From assembly GCF_028372415.1 (NCBI RefSeq), contig NC_092875.1, forward strand, positions 187,455,522-187,519,521: 64,000 bases of DNA, read 5' to 3'. The translations under genes and the position numbers were made by a program. The notes beneath the pieces are model-generated. The model was not told the origin of the DNA. It did no database searches and saw only the letters and a program-made list of their open reading frames with translations. Positions 55,565 through 64,000 of the stretch are shown one piece after another. The stretch is from Notamacropus eugenii (taxonomy: Eukaryota > Chordata > Mammalia > Diprotodontia > Macropodidae). Position 1 is the stretch's first letter. The number at the start of each line of letters is the position of its first letter.

Positions 55565-55608
55565 ATGATGGTGGGTGATGGTGCAGATGATGGTGGGTGA
55601 TGGTGCAA
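55565..55608 (+). repeat. 22-bp tandem repeat, two perfect units
   Basis: Two identical 22-bp GATGATGGTGGG-type units, followed by a diverged third. Confidence 0.9.
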
Positions 55609-58600
55609 ATGCTGGTGGGGGAGGTGTCTTAAAGAGGATGGTTTCTTTCTTTTTCATGTTTGTTGCCACAACTGATGCTTTCTCAACACAACCTCTTGTA
55701 GACAGCTCATTTTCCTAAAAGCGATTAATTGTTAACAGGGGAAGAATATATCCACTTACTTTGACCACTATATTTGACCAGAGTTTTGTTGCCTCTCCTT
55801 TATTTAGATTGCCGTAATTATTATACATATGATTATTTTATTTCTCTTCTCTGCACCACTTTGTTCAAGTCTTGCAATGTTTCCCTGATTGATAGATTTC
55901 TCTTCTGGAGACTCCCCGGCACAGGGAAATCTATTGTATTATGCCAATAGCAGATTTCACCTCTCGCCTTCTTTGCTGCAATATCAATTTGCTTTTCTTT
56001 TAGGTGTTACGATTAAGGACAGGAGTTAAAATTGAAATGTTGCTTTGTAAAAGTCTCATGAGATCACAGCAGCAGCTCAGCTTGGATTTGCTCTGCATGC
56101 CTAGTGTTTTAAATTCTGAATGCATAAATTGTAAGGCTCTCCTGGAGTTTCCAACCTTTTTCTCCCTGACCAGGTCATTTACCAGAACTGTTAACAAATA
56201 GATTGACTGACTGATCGTTTGACTACTCCATTTCCCTGAGAAAATAGCTGAAAGGCCTACTAGCTGTGCAGTAGAAGAACCTAAGGCATGGACAGTCTGG
56301 GAACTTGAGCCCGTGAGTTATCAGTAACTGGTAATGGCATAGCTTGGAGAAATGGACTTTCTCATTTGGGTTTGGTGTATATCTGGACAAATTTGACAGT
56401 AAATGGAGTAGGGGGGAAAGGCCTCAGTACTCCAGGTTTCAGGCCTCCTGGTGAGGATTTGGGCGGGTTGCCCTTTCCTTACTTAGGAAGTCTTTAGAAT
56501 GAGAAAAAAAAAACTTCTTTAAAAAAAAATTTGTTTTTTCATTCATTGTATGCAAATAAACATCCAACTTTAGCAAAAGGTCCATGAACTCAGAATGTCG
56601 AGAGAATGAATGAAAAGGTTTAGTGAAAGGAATGGATACTCTTGAGTCTCCCTAGTTATTTGTCTGTCTGGGTTTCTTACCTGTTAACTCAGTCATAACC
56701 CTTTTTGAGCCTTTCTGTGGGGAAAGCCCTGTAGACGATAAATCTTTAAATGCTGGCTTTAGCTTTTCTCATTCATAGAATGCGTGGATCAGCCTGGAGT
56801 CCTATTTTGTTGCAGATCTTTATAAAGTTATGTTAATTCACAAAACTGTCTCACTAAGCAGTTATGTATGCCTACAAAGCACTTGAAATAGTTTGTAAAG
56901 TGATCTCCTCAGAACAATCCCATGAGTCATAGGTAGATTAAATATTTGCCATAGCTTACTGATGGACCTGAAAGTTTCATGACTTCAGGTTTTAAGGCCA
57001 GGGCCAGCCCATTTCTCAGTGATTTGATCTTGATTTGATATTGACTGCTTTTCCTACGGGCTGTATGCAAGCCATCTTTTCGAACTTGAACTGTAATTTT
57101 CATTATGTGCCAGTTTTAAAGGAGGGCATGGGGACAAATACCCACTTCTCCTCATGCCACACCCTGAAGCTATCCTGCCTGGTCGTAGTTTAATCCTTCT
57201 AAGTGGTGGATGAGTATCAAAGGATGAGTATCAAAGCATCTAATGAGAAGGCTTCCCTAGGAAAGCTTGGTGAATGAACATACTGTGTACTTGCTGGTTT
57301 GGGCCTCGAATGCTCATGCATAATACTGGATCAGAACCTTGAAGTCTTAGCATCAGGCTTAACAGAGATTGTTAGTAATTTATACCTCTTGGCAGCAGTG
57401 TATAAAAATATGGATAAAAAAAGCCACAGTAGGGGAGGGTGAAGATTGGTGGGGTGCTAAGAAATTGCATACTCAGAGTTATAAAGTGCTTAAGTTCTTA
57501 GCAGAAATCTTGATAAAGTGGTAAGGACTACAACTGCATTTCCTTATCTGTCTTCTTTCCAAAAACTCTCTCTCTCTAGTGCACATATTTCTTAAAAAAG
57601 AGAGAAATTGGCATATTTGACCTGGATGGAACTTCATGACAACAGTAGTTTTCCTAAGCTTGTAGCTGCCTTTGGTTAGCTTATTTCTACTAATAGAAAA
57701 CAAAGTTTGTTGGCTGACATGTTTATTTACTTCTGCAGAGTCCCACTTATACTTCTAAGACTTTATTAGGCCAATCAGAATGGTGGCTATTCTCATCTTA
57801 AGCTTATTTCCAGTGATCCTGAACCAGATTCACTGTTAAGGAAGGATGGGGAGATGGAGTTACAGTGTAGAACTACAGCTAATACTCCTCCATCTGAAGA
57901 AATCAGAACAACTCCTCAGCACAGAATGGGGGCTAGTCGTTCTCCTGGATCTTCCTAGAAAGGGGGTAATAAATAGCTTCTAAAAAAGGGGGGGGGGGGA
58001 GGGATTTAGATCAAATGAGAGGGGAGTAAGCAGTGAAGCATGGCCAGACTCTAAAGGACTCCTGAGATTTTTTTTTTTTTTTTTAAGAGCCTTCCTTTTG
58101 CAGGTCTTTCACATGCACATGTCTCCCATTCCTCCTCCATTCTCCCCCGCTGTCTTGTAAATCTCCCAGTTGGAAATTTTTTACATGGGAGAGCGTCTTC
58201 CTGTGTTGCAGTTGGCAGAACACTCCCACACAGCTGCGAGGAATTTGCTTTTTCCCTTTCTTTCACAGCTCCTCTCATTTAAAGGCATTAGTACAACCAC
58301 AAAACAAAATAAAAACTTGAGGATTTTCAGAAGTTGGAGCCAAGTTTAATTAAAGTCAAGGAAGTTGGGGGTTCTGGCCCTTTTGTTAGACCTCTTAACT
58401 CAGATGTGTGCTAATGGCCGACAAGGTGGAGGATGCTGGTGGCTGGGCCGGAATTAGGGAATTTTAAACTTTATTGGCCTTAGGGGCTGGATTGTCCTGG
58501 GGTGTGGTGGGGGGGAGTGCCCTGCAACTCATCAAAAGACGTGTTGAGCTGTCCTGTGGTGGCCCATAGAATGTTTTCTTGTCGCAGCATGTTGTGGGGT

Positions 58601-59214
58601 TGTCTGCTCGTGTTAGAGGGTGTAAATGACAACACTCTTCCTCCTTCCCCTCCCCCACCCCCAATAAAAAACCACCGTCGGAATGAACCCATAAACAAAT
58701 GCACTGCAACGACTCCTCGGGGTTAGTCCCCCCCATCTCTGCTTTTTGTTCTCTTGTGTGATTCTTAGCCCCTTAAACCTTACTGAAACTCAGTGGTCTG
58801 AATAAAAGCAGTGTCCCAGCTTTTGTAAACCTACTTTAAGCCATATCTGGAGGTGTTTAAAAAATAACAACAGCCCAAACCTAACAAACCAGTGTTTTAG
58901 AGATAAAGCTGGGTAGATGAAGCAGGGGAAGCTTTTTGGGAAACGTGTTAACATTTTTTACAAATGCTCCTAAAACAACTCCCTTTAACGGTAGCCAAAC
59001 ACAGCCTCCCAGTGTTGTTCAGGCCTCATTTATGCATGAGAAGCTTTCTTTGGTTGTGTGGACTCTTCGCCAAATCAGTGTCTTCAGGAACCCCAGAGTA
59101 AATTAGTCATGTCTGATAGACTTCCCCCCTCCCTCCCCACAATCAGTTCATAAAGAATATTGAATCTTAAACAAAAAGCAAGTTCTGGTATGTATCCTGT
59201 CCATTTCTTTAAGA
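55609..59214. other. JARID2 intron 1, repeat-poor
   Basis: T-run at 58069-58084 and G-run at 57988-57998. No exon or recognised transposon. Confidence 0.45.
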
Positions 59215-59420
59215 TTAATATAAATCCATACAATAGCATCATAGTTGGGAAGGTACTCATGGGCCATCTACTGTTTCAGTAATAATCCCCCTTTCAGTTT
59301 TCTCAGGTGGTCATCTAGCCTTGGTTTTAAGACCTTTAAAGAGTAGGAACCCACTACTTAATTTAGGAAGCTTATCTTGGTCCTCACTGTGCCACAAAGA
59401 AATAGAATAAATAGAAATAA
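59215..59420 (-). mobile_element. CR1/L3-like LINE fragment
   Basis: GGTCATCTAGCCTTGGTTTT, AAGACCTTTAAAGAGTAGGA and ACCCACTACTTAATTTAGG are arranged as in the CR1/L3 3' region. Strand and family are tentative. Confidence 0.4.
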
Positions 59421-60209
59421 TTTACATTTAATTTTCTCTTAGGTGTGTTATTCTCTCCAACAGCACTCCTTGAGACTTTTTTTTTTTTTTTTGGTTTTTA
59501 CCCATTCTAGTGCCTGGCTGCTGGTGGGGCCTAATGGATGTTAAATTAATGAATTTTGGATTATAGTCACCCATTTGTGTAAGATTGCACTTTCTCCATG
59601 AGAGATCACCTTAAGTAAACTTTGTATCACCTTCATCTCTCTCCTCCTCCCGGGCGGATTGCTCTGTACCCCAGAGGAGTTTAATAAGTGTGGAATTGAA
59701 TCTTTCTCAGTAGAGCCCTTTTAGCACTTTTTTGGACTTGTTGGGGAAGGAATTCTTGTTGAAGTTTGAGTTGGACTAGGTGGTCTCTGAGGTCTCTCTA
59801 CAGATCTTTGATATCAAACAAAAACTACTAGCATTTTGTTTTTTTTTTAATTAAAGTTCTATAGCACCTCATTTGATAAGGGAAGAGTAAGCTCTTTCTG
59901 TTCTGTGGGTCCTCACCTTGTCCTTGGAAATGACTGTCATAACTCTTCTTCTAACACCCCTAACTCGTAGCACCATGCTTGACACCACAGAGCAAGGCTC
60001 TTAAAAAATGCTGGTGTTCTCTTAAGAAAATTAACATTTTAGACTGGTTGCATTGAAGCATTTGAGAATAGTGGTTTTTCTACTGTGAGATTTACAAGGA
60101 CTTTGAACTTGATACCTTTCATTTGATTTTCTCTTCTTGTTTTTCAAATTAGCTTCTATATAATTTTGGGGGACATTTTTTTTCTTGAAAGGGATATTAA
60201 CGGTTTGTT
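59421..60209. other. JARID2 intron 1, nothing recognised
   Basis: T-run at 59478-59492. No supported feature. Confidence 0.4.
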
Positions 60210-60410
60210 ATAGTGTCTCGTCTTGGACAAGGTGGGAAGATCATTCTTGACAAAACAGTAGAATGGGCTTATATAGTCAGGAAAGTGCAGGTTCTCTGCC
60301 CACGTTCAAGTCCTTTCAGCTATCTAGAACTCCATCTCCTTATCTGTAAAAGGACTGAAGTTTACCTAGATGGTTTTCAGAGCCCTTTACTTCTAAATCT
60401 ATGACCCTAA
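60210..60410 (+). mobile_element. MIR SINE, sense, diverged
   Basis: CTCCTTATCTGTAAAAGGAC and TTCTAAATCTATGACCC, preceded by a decayed head. Confidence 0.55.
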
Positions 60411-63400
60411 TGTAAGTGGTGCCCCTTAGGGCTTTTCTTTTGTGAGGATCACAGGAATGTCGTCTTTTTTTTTTTAAAGCATTAAATAAATGTCAGTCAT
60501 TGACTCAAATGTTTATTAAGTTCCAATAATGTGTAACACATTGTGCTTGATTATGTCTGTGTGTACACAGGGGGACCAGGCCCCATTTTAGCTCTTGCTT
60601 TCTGCTTATTGAGGAAACTGGTGTAGTACTTTTGGGTCTGTTTCCTATTAATGAATGAAAGGATCCTGTTCGTTTTTATCCTCCATGATAACATGGAGAC
60701 CAAATGTTTCTGAGATTTATCTGTTACTCCATTGTGTTGGGAACATGTTTGTTAGTGCAGTAGGAACCATGGAGGGTAAAGGGGGAGGGGACTGGGGAAA
60801 GGGTGACAGCCACAACTTCAAAGAAACACACACACCACATTGTCTTAATTCATTTTCTCTTCCTAGTAAGTTAAAGGAGGTATTATAATTATACTTGCCA
60901 ACTGATTTAAAGTATAAAGGTGAATTTTAGACCTTTTAAAAATTAAGTTGTTATGGGGGATATACTAAATCTTTGTGCTTGGTCATCTAATCTTTTGGTC
61001 AGCAAAAAAATCATTGTAGTAATAGTTGATGTTTCTGTAGGTGTTTAAAGCATATGAAAGGACTTTGCTCACAGCTGCACCCCAAGGCAGAACATGAACT
61101 TTGGGAATTGGTTAAGTGAATGACTTGTGTAGGTTCATGACACTAGCACGTTTCAAGACCTAGAAGTGGAATCCAAGGCTTCTGACTACAAGTCTAGTAT
61201 CATACACTATCAATTCTGTACTTGAAGACTCTTGATCTTTCAGTGGGGCCAGATTCTTTGAGTTTCTGGTTAAGTAACCATAGATGACATTTTTCTTTTA
61301 AATAGGGGAAGCCATATTTTGGCTTTGAAATGATGGATCTTCTTCTCCATTCGATTGTACCCAAAGTAGGTTCTTTTTATGGATGCCAGTGCCTGTTATC
61401 CTTAGTTCTTGCTGTATGACTGGCCCATGTCCTTTTTCAGTCACAGGTTTCTTAAGTGATGTTTATTCCTCTTCCAGTGTACAAGTCCTTGTGGGTGATA
61501 TGCTGAAGCCTGAAAGTGCCCACCATCCATCGTTTTGTGCTCTCTGAGTCACCTGTAGTTGTGTTTGTTCTGACATCCTGCTGTTAACGTCACCAGGAAG
61601 CTATTGATGCTTAGTATAACTTTTAAAAGGAACTACTTGAGCTAATCAGGACTTTTTCATATTTGAATGTAAAAAAAATACTCTCTCGATGGGGGTGAAT
61701 GGTGGGACTGACCTTCCTGAAGGTAGCGCTTGTGTGCTTTGGAGCGCCTCTTAGATGCCAGGACTGGCCAGCCATGTTTTCTCTCTGAATGCAAATGCCG
61801 GGGGTGTTTTACATTTCCTCTGAAATACCTTCTGGTTTTGTTTCTCCTGACATTGCTTACTGTTGCTCCTTTCATAGAAAACTTTGGTCTTGTATTAACT
61901 CCCTTGGTTTCAGTCCACCTCTAAGAAAAGGAAGGGAAGGTTTGGGTGGGGTAACCTTTCTAAAGGTCAGTTGTCATCCTGCAGGTTTCCTTAGTCATCA
62001 GGAGATGACAGTTTGCATTGATGGATGGATGATGGTCAGGGTTAAGAGACTGTGGAAGAAGCTTTGCGTCCGTACTTGGTGTAAAAGAGGCATAGGCTAG
62101 TGGTGAGGGGGCAGAGAACAAGTGTCCCGAGACTAAATTGGAAAGACTTTTTCTCCCTCCCCAAACTTTCCACACTGGGTTTGGAGAGGGCTTTAAGCCC
62201 TTTTTACTGTCTTAGTATTCATGAAGGCACATGTACACACATACATAGTCAATTTTCAGAATTAGAGTTTTGTTCCTATGTGTTAGGAACCTTTATTACA
62301 GATGTTGGCTTGTTTAAACTAATTGCTGAAGTAGCTTCTGTTAACACTGTCCTAGTCAGAAGCTTTAATAATAATATTGATAATCCAAGTCCATTTTCTC
62401 CCAGTCTTTCACTTCAAATAAACATGGTTTTAAAATAATATATTGGAAAATTATATGAGCTTTTTAGTAGAAAGGCATAATGTAAGTTCAAGGGCTTTCA
62501 GATGATTATAATCTACTATTGTTTAATAATAAAGACTTTAACTCTGTACAGCAATTTCTTTTTTTCACCCTCACAACTTCCCTTCTATAGCAAGAGAAAT
62601 CTTACTTCCATTTACAAAAGTTGAGGCTTTTGTCCCCTTCTTTGCTCTGGGGACACAGGAGTATTAGCTTAATTGCCTGTGTCACTCTTGAAGAGAAGGT
62701 GCCCCATGAAATGGGACAAGCAATTTTCTGGTACTTTTTGCCTAATGGGGTTTGCAAATTAAGCCATGAATGGTGGGGCTTTGGGGCTGCCTACATCTTT
62801 TCTGGGAAGAGGAAAAAAGTTTGTAGCAGTGCGGGTTGGTGTTTGTGGAGCAATTCTGTTGGGATGTAGAAGGTTCACGGATCAGATTGTGGGAAAACAG
62901 AGCTTTGGCCTGAAATGTTCTTCCCCTAGGAACATTACTTAAATGTAAAAAAATGATTTTTAAATTATGAACTTGAATGCCAGTAACAAACATGAACATT
63001 TCCATGTACAGGAAAGAACATTAAAGAAGATTGCATATGAAATATGATTTACCATATACTATTTTTTTAAAAAAATTGGACATGTCAGTGTCAAAATCCT
63101 TCTTTGTCTGTGTCTTCTTCTGAACTGAACATTTTTCTACATTCTTTTGTGAATTAAAAACAATTTAATTTATTATCCTCTCCTTCCTTATGGCAAACAG
63201 TAGTACCTCCACCCCTTTCCATCTTCAACATAAGCAGGACTTTTGGGTTGTATTGATTGCCTCTGAAAACGTTTGTCTTCTAGCCCTCATCACCATTACT
63301 GGGTTTAGCCATTGTGTTGATCAGAGTTTTTAAGTTTCTCAAAGATTTCTATTTCTTAGATGGAGAAAAAGAGGCTGAGAGTTTTAGAGGAAAGGAGATA

Positions 63401-63744
63401 AGCTGACTTTATCTGGTATAGCTCTCCCTTGCTCTTTTCCTCCTCCCTCTTCCCCCCCTCCCCCCCCTTTAAAAAGCCACATTGCATGTTAGCTTGGATG
63501 GGTCAGTTTAGGATGAATGCTTCCTTTTAAACTTTAATTTTGCTTTTTTTGGTCGCCTTACCTCAGTCTGTGCCTGCCTTAGGTTTAAGGCCCTAGACTT
63601 AGAGGTATGACTCTGCCCAAATTCTGGGTTATACTTGGTTAGCCGGGATCCTAGGAAGCCAGGGCTGTGGCTTCCCCTGTGGTCCCATTCCCTCATTGTT
63701 AATTTTTTCCAGAGGTTCTATTTTGAGTAAGGGCCCAGGCCAGT
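60411..63744. other. JARID2 intron 1 with small repeat fragments
   Basis: Antisense MIR at about 61060-61215. Repeat shared with 54960 at 62935-63060. C-run at 63452-63469. No exon recognised. Confidence 0.45.
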
Positions 63745-63925
63745 CTTCCTTTATATTCTCTGGAACCACTATCCCCCTTTGGGTATCTCCTACTTCTCCC
63801 TTTCAGCTCCCTAGTAGAATGTAAGCTCCTTGAGGCCAGGCCACCGCTGTCTCTTTACTTTTATTTGTGTCCTTATCTCTTAGTATGGTACCTGTCACAT
63901 AGCCATCCCTTAAATGATCCTCATG
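63745..63925 (+). mobile_element. L2 3' end
   Basis: TAGAATGTAAGCTCCTTGAG and TAGTATGGTACCTGTCACAT. Confidence 0.75.
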
Positions 63926-64000
63926 GTGAACTCAAGCTTGGAAAGAGGCCTTGTAGGTCAGTGTAGCCCGACAGGTAGCTGAAGTTCGGTGATTTTGGCC

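Noticed and set aside
1..64000. CRISPR array, operon or prokaryotic mobile system
   Set aside because: No regularly spaced direct repeats; the composition, repeats and splice signal are vertebrate.

Overview
The window looks like marsupial nuclear DNA. It carries HAL1 and L1 copies with marsupial-type ORF1 and ORF2 tails, an RTE retrotransposon, SINEs with RTE or BovB-like tails, and many L2 and MIR copies. This rests on recognising the families by eye; I could not identify the species.

The only host gene I can support is JARID2 on the + strand. Its first coding exon (34628-34672) encodes 15 residues that match the start of vertebrate JARID2 and ends in a perfect GTAAGT donor. Upstream lies a CpG island (about 32460-34180) with NF-Y boxes, an inverted pair of ZNF143/THAP11-type motifs around a YY1 motif, and a TATA-like box. 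The inferred 5' leader has five upstream AUGs. Two are bare start-stop elements, and one ends by overlapping the JARID2 start as ATGA. A second CpG island (about 35940-37400) with a perfect CRE lies 1.3-2.7 kb downstream, in intron 1.

Layout: 1-32.4 kb is intergenic and full of repeats. It includes an L1 (2553-6511) interrupted by an LTR-like unit that is itself interrupted by an RTE copy (3467-6304); exact target-site duplications support two of the levels. 31.4-37.6 kb is almost free of repeats and holds the promoter, exon 1 and both islands. 37.7-64 kb is the start of a long JARID2 intron 1, with scattered MIR, SINE and L1 fragments and much single-copy sequence.

Most long reading frames in the islands are GC-rich chance frames. 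No CRISPR, rRNA or functional tRNA was seen. I found no new multi-gene system. The most interesting signals are the JARID2 leader and promoter architecture and the nested transposon history.
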